Shown: positions 45,068-54,755 of the stretch, piece by piece
Position numbering within the stretch: the stretch's first letter is position 1
How the letters are laid out: each line of letters opens with the position of its first letter
DNA from: DAXETY01 sp051155755
Lineage (GTDB): Bacteria > Desulfobacterota > Desulfobacteria > Desulfobacterales > SG8-13
Direction of reading: 5' to 3'
Length of the DNA stretch: 64,000 nt
NCBI GenBank assembly: GCA_051155755.1
Contig: DAXETY010000056.1
Span: forward strand, 1-64,000
Program-made: the position numbers and the translations under genes
The notes under the pieces: generated by a model
Databases searched by the model: none
What the model saw: only the letters and a program-made list of their open reading frames with translations
Told to the model about the DNA's origin: nothing

Positions 45068-45260
45068 TTTCTGCTATTAATTGTGACCCCAAATCCTGGT
45101 TTGTACCGCTGCTGCTTATGCCAAACCGAAGTGTAACCATCGTCGGTGCGCTCTTTTATTTGAGCGAACCTGCTGCACGAATCGTTAAGCTTCATCCCAT
45201 TTAAATTTCCTCCAGCCCGCAGCGATCTCCATCGGTTTAAACACTGTGGAGGGTGCTTTT

Positions 45261-47135
45261 TTGGCAAATCTCATCCCCGAAGAAAAAATTTCCGAAACCA
45301 GGAATGCAGCCGATATTGTCGAGGTCATCTCAGAAGTCGTGTCACTGAAGCGCAGCGGTAACAACTACCTGGGTTTGTGTCCGTTTCATTCGGAAAAAAC
45401 GCCTTCTTTCTCGGTCAGCCCGGACAAGCAGATTTTTCATTGTTTCGGTTGTGGTGCGGGTGGCAATGTTTTTACCTTTTTAATGAAGCAAGAAGGATTC
45501 AGCTTTCCCGAAGCGGTGCGAACGCTGGCCCAGCGCTACGGGGTGAACATCCCCCGGCAGGAAATGACGCCCCGGCAGAAGGACCGGATCGAAGAGCGCC
45601 GGCAGTTGCTGGCGATCAATCGCCTGGCGGCGGACTATTTTCATCGGGCGCTGCATCAGGGGTCCGGCAGCGAGCGAGCCCGCCTCTATCTCGAAAAACG
45701 AGGGATCAGCCGGGAGATGCTGGATCGGTTTGGGATCGGTTATGCGCCGGACGGGTGGGACAACCTCCTGCGGCATTTGAAATCCAAACGGGTCCCGGAA
45801 GGCCTGATTGAGAAATGCGGACTGGCCATCGCCCGCAAAAAGGGCAGCGGTTGGTACGATCGATTTCGCGACCGCATCGTGTTTCCGATCTGCGATTTGC
45901 GTGGCGACATCATTGGTTTCGGCGGCCGGGTGCTTACCGATGCGCTGCCGAAGTATCTGAATTCTCCAGAGACGCCCCTGTACAGCAAAAGTCGGACCCT
46001 TTACGGCTTGCACCTGGCACGAAACCAGTGCCGGGATGATGCCGCGGTTTTCGTGGTCGAGGGCTACTTTGACTTAATTGCGCTGGTGCAACACGGTGTG
46101 CGCAACGCGGTAGCGACCCTGGGCACGGCATTGACCGCCGAACATGCCCGGGTGCTGCGCGGTCTGATCGGAGAGGGCGGCCGGGTGATTTTGGTCTTCG
46201 ATTCCGACGATGCCGGCATTCAAGCGGCCAAGCGCGGTGTTGAAGTGTTTGACAAGGCGCAGGTAAATGCCCAAGTTCTGGTGTTGGAATCCGGACATGA
46301 TCCGGATTCCTTTGTTTTCCGATATGGTTCCGAGTCGTTTTGGCAGGTGGCCGAAAACGCGCAGGCGGCGGTCATGTTTCTGTTGGAGACCGCCATTGAA
46401 AGACACGGCACTTCGATCGAAGGCGTTGTGCGCGTCATCGAGGCGATGACAACGCCGCTGGCCGCCATCTCCGATTCGGTGGAGCGTTCGTTATACGTCA
46501 AACGTGTGGCCGAGCGTCTCGGGATTGATGAAACCGATGTCAGAGATAAACTGCGCCAGTGCTTTGCTGCCAAACATTCGCCCGACATTCGGCAGGCCCC
46601 GGGGGGCAAGCGCTTGGCCTCGGAAGCTGTGGGCATCGGGCTGGGAGGCCGGCATCGCACGGAGCTGGAAATCGTCGCGATGATGCTGCAGGTGCCGGAG
46701 GTGTTGGCAGACATTCGTCGATCGAAGGTCATCGAACTGTTTACCAGTGAAACGATACAGACCCTGGGACGCAGTATTCTGGCCGTCGCTGAATCCAAAG
46801 GCGAATTTGAAGATGCCGGATCACCACCGTTGCCGGCCGACGCGTCTCGATGGGTCGCCGCTGTGCTCGATCGAATTTCCGAGGACGAGCAACGTTCCCT
46901 GGTTTCCGATCTGGCCATGCGACCGCGGCAATGGTCTCTGGAAGGATGTCGCAAACTGATCGGCCATTTCGTGGAATCCAGGCAGCACCAAAATCGCCTG
47001 CAGCGGATCGATGCGCAGATCGAGGCCGCCGAACGGGACCAAAATCAGGAGCAGCTCGACAAGCTGCTGCGGGAAAAACAACAGCTGGCAATCCACCATC
47101 ATCGCCGCAAAGTGGCCCTGTTGGAAAAGTCCTGA
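45261..47135 (+). CDS. dnaG: DNA primase
   Basis: A 624-residue primase. CHC2 zinc finger ([11 protein letters not shown] then FHCFGCG) at about 40-65, catalytic Toprim core ([23 protein letters not shown]) at about 260-330, and the helical DnaB-interaction domain at the C-terminus. TTG 45261 has GGAGGG eight bases upstream and gives the family-typical start ANLIPEEKI; a GTG at 45246 precedes the Shine-Dalgarno. First gene of a dnaG-rpoD macromolecular-synthesis pair without rpsU. Confidence 0.96.
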   Translation: MANLIPEEKISETRNAADIVEVISEVVSLKRSGNNYLGLCPFHSEKTPSFSVSPDKQIFHCFGCGAGGNVFTFLMKQEGFSFPEAVRTLAQRYGVNIPRQEMTPRQKDRIEERRQLLAINRLAADYFHRALHQGSGSERARLYLEKRGISREMLDRFGIGYAPDGWDNLLRHLKSKRVPEGLIEKCGLAIARKKGSGWYDRFRDRIVFPICDLRGDIIGFGGRVLTDALPKYLNSPETPLYSKSRTLYGLHLARNQCRDDAAVFVVEGYFDLIALVQHGVRNAVATLGTALTAEHARVLRGLIGEGGRVILVFDSDDAGIQAAKRGVEVFDKAQVNAQVLVLESGHDPDSFVFRYGSESFWQVAENAQAAVMFLLETAIERHGTSIEGVVRVIEAMTTPLAAISDSVERSLYVKRVAERLGIDETDVRDKLRQCFAAKHSPDIRQAPGGKRLASEAVGIGLGGRHRTELEIVAMMLQVPEVLADIRRSKVIELFTSETIQTLGRSILAVAESKGEFEDAGSPPLPADASRWVAAVLDRISEDEQRSLVSDLAMRPRQWSLEGCRKLIGHFVESRQHQNRLQRIDAQIEAAERDQNQEQLDKLLREKQQLAIHHHRRKVALLEKS

Positions 47136-47199
47136 CAGGGGCCCCTCGGGGGCCGGGCGAGCTGGGAGCGTGGATGCGCCGGCAGAACTTTCTACCGAA

Positions 47200-47236
47200 G
47201 CTGAGCGATTCAAATTTTCAAAATTCATTAATTTTG
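47200..47236 (+). repeat. Short palindromic repeat (SR) copy 6
   Basis: GCTGAGCGATTCAAATTTTC, then AAAATTCATTAATTTTG. Sits in the 155 bp dnaG-rpoD gap, 54 bp before rpoD. Confidence 0.75.
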
Positions 47237-47290
47237 TTTTGGCCGTTTCAGACGGCGGTAAACCTGGTGATTGCGCGGGAGGCAATGTTA

Positions 47291-49156
47291 ATGGCAAAAA
47301 AGAATGCAACCGTTCCGGACCGTTCTAAAAAAACACAGAAAAAAACCAAAAGCCGCACCTCAAACCGGGTGCAGCCGGTCAAAAAGACGAGTCCGGGAAA
47401 ACCTCAGGAACTGCGGGAAATCGCCTCCGGCATCGACCGGAAAGCGCTGACGCAGTTGATCAAGAAAGGCTCCCAGCAGGGGTACTTAACCTACGATCAG
47501 ATCAACGAAATTCTGCCCGATGATGTCATGACGCCGGATCAGATCGAAGAAACGCTGCTGCTCTTCCAGGATCATGACATCGATGTGTTGGACGAAAAAA
47601 GCGCCCGGAAATCCGAGCAGGCCAAAAAGCTGAAAAAACAAAAATTGAAGGAACGCCAGCGCGCCGTTTCCGATTACGGCAGCGTCACCGATCCGGTCAA
47701 AATGTATCTGCGGGAGATGGGAATGGTGACCCTGCTGAGCCGTGAAGGCGAGGTTGAAATCGCCAAGCGGATCGAGGCCGGTGAGCAGGAAGTGCTCCGC
47801 GCTCTTCTGGACACCACCACCGGGGTCAACGCGATCATCGAGCTGGGCAAGCTGATCGAAGTCGGGGAGTTGCGGCCGAAATATGTGCTCCGTGACATCG
47901 ACGAGGGCGACACCTACGTGGATGAAGTGGTGCAGACCGAAAAGTTTCTGGAAACCATCCGCTCCATCCAGCAGATTCACGAAGAGAATCATGCCCTGCG
48001 AGAGCGTCTCTTCGAGCCGGAACTGGATCCGGGCGAGCGTCGCCGGGTGCGCCGATCGGTCAACCGACGCAGCTCTAAAATCTTCGAACTTTTGAAGGAC
48101 TGGCGCCTGGAAGGCAGCATCATCGAAGACATCGAACGAGGCATTGTCGATCAGCTGGAATGGTTCGAACGAATGCACCAGAATCTGAACCGGGCTGCCG
48201 GCGCCCTGGGCGTGTCGCTGCGCGATCTCCGTGAAAACCTGCAGTCGAAGACCCATTTCAGCAAATGGGCCAAAGAGCTCAGTTCCCTGACCCGGGATGA
48301 ACTCGCCGAACTTTACACCCAAATTTGCAACATTGAAGAAAGCTTTCTGTCCCGGGAAAAAGAGCTCAAGGCCAACAGCACCACCTTGAAACGTATCCTG
48401 GCCAACGCCGAAGAAGGTCGCGTGAAGGCCAAACTGGCCAAAAGCGAGCTCACCAAGGCCAACCTGCGCCTGGTGGTGAGCATCGCCAAAAAATACACCA
48501 ATCGCGGTCTTCAATTTCTGGATTTGATCCAGGAGGGCAATATCGGCCTGATGAAAGCGGTCGACAAATTCGAATACCGGCGGGGCTACAAATTCAGCAC
48601 CTATGCCACCTGGTGGATCCGGCAGGCGATTACCCGGGCCATCGCCGACCAGGCCCGTACCATCCGGATTCCGGTGCATATGATCGAAACCATCAACAAG
48701 CTTGTGCGGACGTCCCGATACCTGGTCCAGGAACAGGGCCGCGAACCGACGCCGGAGGAGATTGCCGAAAAGATGGAAATTCCGCTGGAGAAGGTTCGCA
48801 AGGTATTGAAGATCGCCCGGGAGCCGATTTCACTGGAAACCCCGATCGGCGAGGAAGAAGACAGTCACCTGGGAGATTTTATCGAGGACAAGAAATTTAT
48901 GCTGCCCTCCGATGCCGCCGTCAATCTCAACCTGGCCGAGCAAACACGGAAAGTACTGGCAACGCTGACACCGCGAGAGGAAAAGGTGCTGCGGATGCGG
49001 TTTGGCATCGGTGAGAAAGCCGATCACACCCTGGAAGAGGTGGGCCAGGATTTTGCCGTAACGCGCGAACGAATCCGGCAAATCGAAGCCAAGGCCCTGC
49101 GCAAATTGCGTCATCCCACTCGGAGCCGCAAGCTCAAACATTTTATCGAATCCTGA
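47291..49156 (+). CDS. rpoD: Primary sigma factor RpoD (sigma-70)
   Basis: A 621-residue group 1 sigma factor. Lys-rich N-terminus, region 1.1 ([20 protein letters not shown]), region 1.2 ([11 protein letters not shown]), a non-conserved insert, regions 2.1-2.4 ([38 protein letters not shown]), region 3 and region 4.2 helix-turn-helix ([19 protein letters not shown]). ATG 47291 has GGAGG eight bases upstream. Transcribed with dnaG; tRNA-Met follows 170 bp later. Confidence 0.97.
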   Translation: MAKKNATVPDRSKKTQKKTKSRTSNRVQPVKKTSPGKPQELREIASGIDRKALTQLIKKGSQQGYLTYDQINEILPDDVMTPDQIEETLLLFQDHDIDVLDEKSARKSEQAKKLKKQKLKERQRAVSDYGSVTDPVKMYLREMGMVTLLSREGEVEIAKRIEAGEQEVLRALLDTTTGVNAIIELGKLIEVGELRPKYVLRDIDEGDTYVDEVVQTEKFLETIRSIQQIHEENHALRERLFEPELDPGERRRVRRSVNRRSSKIFELLKDWRLEGSIIEDIERGIVDQLEWFERMHQNLNRAAGALGVSLRDLRENLQSKTHFSKWAKELSSLTRDELAELYTQICNIEESFLSREKELKANSTTLKRILANAEEGRVKAKLAKSELTKANLRLVVSIAKKYTNRGLQFLDLIQEGNIGLMKAVDKFEYRRGYKFSTYATWWIRQAITRAIADQARTIRIPVHMIETINKLVRTSRYLVQEQGREPTPEEIAEKMEIPLEKVRKVLKIAREPISLETPIGEEEDSHLGDFIEDKKFMLPSDAAVNLNLAEQTRKVLATLTPREEKVLRMRFGIGEKADHTLEEVGQDFAVTRERIRQIEAKALRKLRHPTRSRKLKHFIES

Positions 49157-49326
49157 TGGCGCGCTGGATGGCGCCAGTACCCCGCGACGCTTGACAAAGT
49201 GCTTGCCGAACGATAGGAAGTTTTTCCACGGCGCGGGAGATGCGATCCGGCGGACGCGCCCGGAAAGGCCAACGGAACCCGGAGGCGGGTGTCGCCGGTT
49301 CGATATCGCGGGCCGTATTCCGGCAA

Positions 49327-49399
49327 GGGCCCATAGCTCAGCTGGCAGAGCCACCGGCTCATAACCGGTAGGTCCCTGGTTCGATCCCAGGTGGGCCCA
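49327..49399 (+). tRNA. tRNA with CAT anticodon, probably elongator Met
   Basis: 73 nt, CCA not encoded. Acceptor GGGCCCA/TGGGCCC with A73, anticodon arm ACCGG/CCGGT with loop CTCATAA, T arm CCTGG/CCAGG. First base pair G-C excludes initiator tRNA. A CAT anticodon could also be tRNA-Ile2 modified by TilS; body sequence favours elongator Met but I cannot prove it. Confidence 0.85.
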
Positions 49400-49519
49400 C
49401 TTTTACTTGATCACGGTGCTTCGGAGTCCGGTCGGTTTGTGGTACGGTGCGTCCGGCGCGGAACTTGACACAACGCCAATTCATGCCGCAATCGCGGAGA
49501 ATTCCGGGAAACCGCTTCC

Positions 49520-50617
49520 ATGGTCACCACCGTCGCCGATATGATCGGCCTGATGGAGCGTTTGGCGCCGGCCCGTTTGGCCGAAGAATGGGATCCTGTC
49601 GGACTGCAGGTCGGTCGGCAGGACTGGCCGGTCGAACGGGTCTGGGTGGCACTGGATCCGTTGCCTTCGGTTATATCCGCCGCATGCCGCGAGAATGTCG
49701 ACCTGCTGGTCACCCACCACCCACTGATTTTTTCGCCGCTGCGCAATCTCGACTGCAGCCGATACCCCGGAACCGCCCTGTGCCTGGCCCTGGAAAACCG
49801 TCTGGCGGTCTTTTCAGCCCACACCAATTACGACAGTGCTCCGCGCGGACTCAATGACCTGTTGGCCGAACGTCTCGGCTTGAAAGCGGTGCGTCCGCTG
49901 CAGGCGGCCGGCAGCGATGCCATTAAACTGGTGGCCGTGGTACCCTCCCATTGTGAAGGCCCGGCCCTGAACCGGCTGCTTGCGGCCGGCGCCGATCGCA
50001 CTGCAAGTCGCCGTTTCGATCCGCATTCGGCCCGATTGCCCACCGACGCCGCCCCGGACGTCGAAAGCCGAGACGCCGAAGCGCCGTGGCGCGGCATCGA
50101 AGCAGTGATCGCGCCGGATCGCCTCCCTCAGGCGGTCGATCATCTGCGGAACCTGGCCGGTTGCAAAGACGTGCCGCTGGAAGTACTGCCGCCGGAAAGC
50201 CCCGGCGCCGTCGAAAATTCAGGGCTCGGCAGAATCGGCATCCTGCAGCCGCCGCGATCCCTGGCGGAACTCGCCCGGCACGTCAAGCGCAAATTGCATG
50301 CTGGACACGTAAGGATTTGCGGGAATCCGGATATGGCGGTCGACCGGGTGGCGATCTGTTCGGGCAGCGGTTCCGGCCTGTTGAACACTTTCCTGGCATC
50401 CGATGCCCAGGTGTTTATCACCGGTGATTTCAAGTATCACGATGCCAGGCTCATCGAATTTGCCGAACGCGGACTGATCGACGCCGGCCATTTCGCCACC
50501 GAGCATATTATGGTAACGTCTCTGGCTCAGCGTCTGGACCGCCGGGCAAAGTCGGCCGGGCTGTCTGTCAGCGTGCAGGCCTGTGAACTGGAAACTGACG
50601 TTTTTACGGCTCTGTAA
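49520..50617 (+). CDS. Nif3-like dinuclear metal-centre protein (DUF34)
   Basis: A 365-residue NIF3/YbgI family protein. Metal ligands lie in LLVTHHPLIF near 65, SAHTNYDSA near 100, and the C-terminal GDFKYHDA and DAGHFATEH. A middle insert (about 135-235) matches the longer YqfO-type forms. GTP cyclohydrolase I type 2 labels for this family are unproven; links to metal homeostasis have been proposed. Followed 39 bp later by a zinc-ribbon protein, a recurrent pairing in this phylum. Confidence 0.92.
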   Translation: MVTTVADMIGLMERLAPARLAEEWDPVGLQVGRQDWPVERVWVALDPLPSVISAACRENVDLLVTHHPLIFSPLRNLDCSRYPGTALCLALENRLAVFSAHTNYDSAPRGLNDLLAERLGLKAVRPLQAAGSDAIKLVAVVPSHCEGPALNRLLAAGADRTASRRFDPHSARLPTDAAPDVESRDAEAPWRGIEAVIAPDRLPQAVDHLRNLAGCKDVPLEVLPPESPGAVENSGLGRIGILQPPRSLAELARHVKRKLHAGHVRICGNPDMAVDRVAICSGSGSGLLNTFLASDAQVFITGDFKYHDARLIEFAERGLIDAGHFATEHIMVTSLAQRLDRRAKSAGLSVSVQACELETDVFTAL

Positions 50618-50656
50618 GATCGTTCCTTCAAACGACGGCGGTGCTGGAAAAAGAAA

Positions 50657-51376
50657 ATGCAAGAAGGTCTTCGGGAAAAATTCGAAATATTGCTGAAACT
50701 TCAGGAAGTGGAACTGGAAATCGATGCGATCCAGAGCCTGCTCCAGGCCCTGCCGCAGAAACTGCTGACGGTCGAAGCCGGTCTGGAGCAACACCAGCAG
50801 GCCCAGGCTGCGGCCCGGGAACAGTTGGCCGAGCTGCAGCGCAATTATCGGGCCCTGGAGATGGAATCCAAAGAGCACCTCGGCAAGATTGCCCGCAGCC
50901 AGGAACAACTGCAAACGGTAAAGACCAATAAAGAATACCAGTCCATGCTCAAGCAGATCGATGACCTTAAGGCCGCCCATTCGGCGTTGGAGGATCGAAT
51001 GATCGAATGCCTGGACGGGATCGATCAGGCCGAAGCCGCTTTGAAGGAAACCAGGCAGCAGTCGGAAGCGGCCGGCATTCGGATCCAGAACGAAAAGCAG
51101 CAGTTGGAAGAAGAATCCCGACGGGAAAAGGCGCGGCGGCTGGATATGGAACAGCAGCGCACGGACCTGCTGAACCAGGTAAACTCGGATCTGCTGCGCC
51201 AGTACCAGAGTGTAAAAGCCACCGGGCGCAGGGGCCCGGTGGCCGTGGTTCGCAGTGCCGTATGCCAGGCTTGCCACCTGAACATACCGCCGCAGATGTT
51301 CAACGAACTGCTGCGGTTTGAAAAGGTGTTCCACTGCCCGCATTGCGAACGGCTTCTGGTTCCCGAGACCGAATAA
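50657..51376 (+). CDS. Coiled-coil protein with C4 zinc ribbon
   Basis: A 239-residue protein: about 180 residues of antiparallel coiled coil rich in Gln/Glu (QEVELEIDAIQSLL, QLQTVKTNKEYQSML) and a C-terminal zf-RING_7-type ribbon with CQACHL and CPHCER. KTNKEYQ is diagnostic for this conserved DUF164-like family, which is often beside nif3-like genes; function unknown, possibly nucleic-acid or ribosome associated. The RNase P RNA gene starts 64 bp later. Confidence 0.88.
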   Translation: MQEGLREKFEILLKLQEVELEIDAIQSLLQALPQKLLTVEAGLEQHQQAQAAAREQLAELQRNYRALEMESKEHLGKIARSQEQLQTVKTNKEYQSMLKQIDDLKAAHSALEDRMIECLDGIDQAEAALKETRQQSEAAGIRIQNEKQQLEEESRREKARRLDMEQQRTDLLNQVNSDLLRQYQSVKATGRRGPVAVVRSAVCQACHLNIPPQMFNELLRFEKVFHCPHCERLLVPETE

Positions 51377-51440
51377 CAAGTTACGCTGCAATGCCGAATC
51401 CTGCGTTGAGACCCGCCGGCGAAGCATTATCTTATTAAAA

Positions 51441-51844
<404 letters not shown>

Positions 51845-51912
51845 TTTGTTTTCCACTCGGCACGACCTCTTACTTGAACTGAATTGATTGTTTCAATATT
51901 CTGGAATCCGCC

Positions 51913-53223
51913 ATGAACAATCCCGAACAGGCCTGCGACATCACCTTTGCCGAGCGGGCGAACATATTTACCCGGGAATACTTGAAATACTGCAAATTTA
52001 TGGCTACGGAAAGCGCATCTCCGACGGTCATCAGCAAAAAAATTTACGCCTCTCTCATCGGCGCTTCGCAACTGCTGGAAGACTTTCTCGATTTCCACGG
52101 CGCCAAAAACAACGAGCAGTGGTATTTTTTCCGGGAGTTGACCGCGGCGGTGCGCCATTTGAGTCTGGCCAGCTATTCCCAGAAGCACATTCTGAACCGA
52201 CTGATCTTCTACGATCTTGACGACGCGGAGAACTTCAAGCGCGAAGGCGAAAAAAACTTTGAATTTCTGGCCGGCACCTTGAAAAAACTCGCCCCGGTCA
52301 TTCTCGAAGAAGCCCGCAACCTGAACATCCAGATTCCCGATAAAGGGATCGACATCGCCGATTTTCCGGAAGTGGTCACCGGTGAGATGCTGGAATACAA
52401 CATCGACGACGAAAACAAGGACCTGCAGAAAAAGAACATCGTCAAGATCGCCAGTGAATTTATCCGGATCGCCAAAAACCTGGACCCCTTTCGTTTTTAT
52501 GAACCCTACAGCATAGATGAGATTCGGACCCTGGTGCCGGACAAAATCAACGAAGTGGAAGTCAGGCGCTTCGAAATGCTGGTCCACAACCTGCAGTCTT
52601 CCTTCGACACCTACGTGATCCATGGCGGCTACCGGTTCGGCAACCGGAAACTCAAGCAGCTGCGCGGCAATTTTTCGGCCGTTTTTCACATTCTTCAGAT
52701 CATGGGGCGTCTGCTGCATTTTTATGAGCGCCATCTGTTCGAAGCCGGCTACAAAAACACATATAAACAGGTACAAGACCGCATGGCTTCGCTGGTGGAC
52801 ACCCAGGATCTGCTGGACCGCACCATCAATTACGGACTGTATTACGCCTGTCATTTTTTCAATGTGGGAACCAAGCTGGCTAGCGAAATTCTCAACGAAA
52901 ATATCGAGCGCGGTTCGATTACGGTCGGCATTCCGGTAAAACTGGGTTTCCACAGCCGTCCCAGCCTGCTGGTGGCCAAAATCGTCCAGCACTACGGCGG
53001 AGAGGTGGAAATGGTGGTCAACGACGCGCGCTTCGATGCCAGCAGCGTGCTGGACATCCAGTGGGCCGGGGGCATGATCCAGAAAGAAGGCCACTCGGAA
53101 GTATCCTTCGAGGGCGATGTTCGTGCGCTGCGGGACCTGGAAATTCTTGCCGGTGTCAATTACGGGGAAGACACCATGGGCAAGGGCGTGGCCTTACCGC
53201 GGGAATTAAAGTACCTCAAATAA
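51913..53223 (+). CDS. HPr-like phosphocarrier domain on a long helical protein
   Basis: A 436-residue fusion. The first about 330 residues are helical and charged, with no family I recognise (ICKFMATES-like opening, DFHGAKNNEQWYFFREL). Residues about 333-420 are HPr-like: VGIPVKLGFHSRPSLLVAKIV with phosphorylatable His347 and the adjacent Arg, then DASSVLDIQWAGG at the Ser46 loop. HPr relays phosphate from EI to PTS components; here it is likely a regulatory phosphorylation module. Upstream of ispD by 2 bp, therefore coupled. Confidence 0.8.
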   Translation: MNNPEQACDITFAERANIFTREYLKYCKFMATESASPTVISKKIYASLIGASQLLEDFLDFHGAKNNEQWYFFRELTAAVRHLSLASYSQKHILNRLIFYDLDDAENFKREGEKNFEFLAGTLKKLAPVILEEARNLNIQIPDKGIDIADFPEVVTGEMLEYNIDDENKDLQKKNIVKIASEFIRIAKNLDPFRFYEPYSIDEIRTLVPDKINEVEVRRFEMLVHNLQSSFDTYVIHGGYRFGNRKLKQLRGNFSAVFHILQIMGRLLHFYERHLFEAGYKNTYKQVQDRMASLVDTQDLLDRTINYGLYYACHFFNVGTKLASEILNENIERGSITVGIPVKLGFHSRPSLLVAKIVQHYGGEVEMVVNDARFDASSVLDIQWAGGMIQKEGHSEVSFEGDVRALRDLEILAGVNYGEDTMGKGVALPRELKYLK

Positions 53224-53225
53224 AC

Positions 53226-53942
53226 ATGACAGCAGCTCAAGAGAAAACCGCATTCGTGATTGTCGTGGCCGGTGGACAAGGAGTGCGGATGAATGCGCCG
53301 GTGCGCAAACAGTACCTGCCCCTGGCCGGCGGTATTGTCTTGACCCACACCATCCAAAGATTCGACCGCTGTCCGCAAATCCGTAAGATCGTCGTGGTGG
53401 TCCCCGAAACGGACCTGGAATTCTGCCGTCGGGAACTGATCGATCCGGTGCACTGGAAGACCTCCTTGATTTTGACGGCCGGCGGACCCACCCGGCAAAT
53501 CTCCGTTCGAAACGGTCTGCGGATGCTGCCGCCGACAGACGGAGTGGTTTTGGTGCACGACGGTGTCCGCCCCCTGGTGCCGGCCGGGTTGATCGCCGCA
53601 TGCATCCAGGAGGCCGACCGCAGCGGCGCCTGCGTACCGGCGGTGCCGGCCGACGACACCCTGAAACGTGTGGATGCCGATGGCTGGATCCGGAGCGGCG
53701 TCGACCGCGAAAATCTCTGGCGAATCCAAACCCCCCAGGGCTTCCGGTTGGAACTCCTGCGGCGGGCCCACGAAGCCGCCGATCGGCAGCAAATCCAGGG
53801 CACTGACGACGGGTCGCTGGTCGAGCGTATCGGCCATCCGGTCCGGGTGATTCCCGGCAGCAAACGTAATTTCAAGTTGACTACCACCGAAGATTTGGAG
53901 ATTGCCGAAGCGCTGCTCCGGCCTCAACCGCGAAACGGCTGA
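53226..53942 (+). CDS. ispD: 2-C-methyl-D-erythritol 4-phosphate cytidylyltransferase
   Basis: A 238-residue nucleotidyltransferase of the MEP isoprenoid pathway. The Gly-rich loop is VAGGQGVRMNAPVRKQYLPL, with VHDGVRPLV, PADDTLKRV and TPQGFRLELL following, then the C-terminal GSKRNFKLTTTEDL. The loop has VRMN where RMG is usual, a small deviation. No Shine-Dalgarno; ATG lies 2 bp after the previous stop, so re-initiation is likely. ispF is not adjacent. Confidence 0.93.
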   Translation: MTAAQEKTAFVIVVAGGQGVRMNAPVRKQYLPLAGGIVLTHTIQRFDRCPQIRKIVVVVPETDLEFCRRELIDPVHWKTSLILTAGGPTRQISVRNGLRMLPPTDGVVLVHDGVRPLVPAGLIAACIQEADRSGACVPAVPADDTLKRVDADGWIRSGVDRENLWRIQTPQGFRLELLRRAHEAADRQQIQGTDDGSLVERIGHPVRVIPGSKRNFKLTTTEDLEIAEALLRPQPRNG

Positions 53943-54015
53943 CTGTGGAAAATTGCCGGCGCGCCGCCTGAATCTTCAGCACGGGAACGCCAAGGTATCC
54001 CCGGGAGAAAGTAAC

Positions 54016-54531
54016 GTGAAGACAGCCTACCGCATTGTTGGGGTGATGGGCGGCGGCAGCGCCGGGGCCGCCGACACCGAGCGCGCCTATGCATTGGGCG
54101 GTCAGATTGCGCGACAGGGGTGGGTACTGCTCAACGGCGGACGCGCTGCCGGAATCATGGCAGCCTCGGCCCGGGGGGCGGCCGAACAGGGCGGCATTAC
54201 CGTCGGAATCCTGCCGGACGAAACCGGCGCCGGCGCTTCGGAGCACATTCAAATCCCCATCCTGACCGGCATGGGCAGCGGGCGCAATATCATCAACGTG
54301 CTCAGCAGCCACGTCGTGGTGGCATGTCCCGGCGGACCCGGGACGATTTCAGAAATTGCGCTGGCGCTCAAGTACGGCAAAACCGTCATTTTGCTGAACT
54401 TCGACATCGGGGAGCTGTTTGCGGAGTATCGCCGCCGGGGCCGCCTGCTGCATGCGGCCACCGCCGATGAAGCCGTAATGCATATCCAAAGCGTTTTCGG
54501 TGATTCGCCCCCGGGGCATGCGCCACGCTGA
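54016..54531 (+). CDS. LOG-like protein (TIGR00725 family)
   Basis: A 171-residue Rossmann-fold protein of the LOG/lysine-decarboxylase-like superfamily. N-terminal VGVMGGGSAG, GWVLLNGGRAAGIM and the signature PGGPGTISEIALAL. LOG enzymes release ribose 5-phosphate from nucleoside monophosphates; the TIGR00725 branch is not characterised. GTG 54016 has GGGAG about 8 nt upstream; the longer frame begins inside ispD. Confidence 0.85.
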   Translation: MKTAYRIVGVMGGGSAGAADTERAYALGGQIARQGWVLLNGGRAAGIMAASARGAAEQGGITVGILPDETGAGASEHIQIPILTGMGSGRNIINVLSSHVVVACPGGPGTISEIALALKYGKTVILLNFDIGELFAEYRRRGRLLHAATADEAVMHIQSVFGDSPPGHAPR

Positions 54532-54644
54532 AGCCCCACAGTTCATTATTTTTGATGCCGGCCCGAGGCGGCCGGCCTGTTTTAAGAGCGTCGGAAACGC
54601 GCAACTCGCAACGCGGAACTCGACATCCGCCGCCCCGGTTGCAG

Positions 54645-54673
54645 TTGACACCCCCGCAGATCGGAATTAGAAT
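54645..54673 (+). promoter_or_regulatory. Strong sigma-70 promoter for the thioredoxin-reductase fusion
   Basis: TTGACA (54645-54650), exactly 17 nt, TAGAAT (54668-54673). About 75 nt before the TTG start. Upstream at 54595-54625 are degenerate gcaactcg/gcggaactcg microrepeats. Confidence 0.65.
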
Positions 54674-54755
54674 ATTGCTTCTCTGTAAGAATTTTGTGTA
54701 AATTCAAGAATAAACATGAATTTTACGTACCTTTGCCCCACAAGGAGGGATCATC

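Noticed and set aside
45061..45195. 44-codon minus-strand frame in the dnaG leader with a GGAGG upstream
   Set aside because: The Shine-Dalgarno is spaced too far (about 13 nt), nothing resembles a known protein, and it runs against the dnaG promoter.
47486..48679. 397-codon minus-strand frame inside rpoD
   Set aside because: Antisense to conserved sigma-70 regions.
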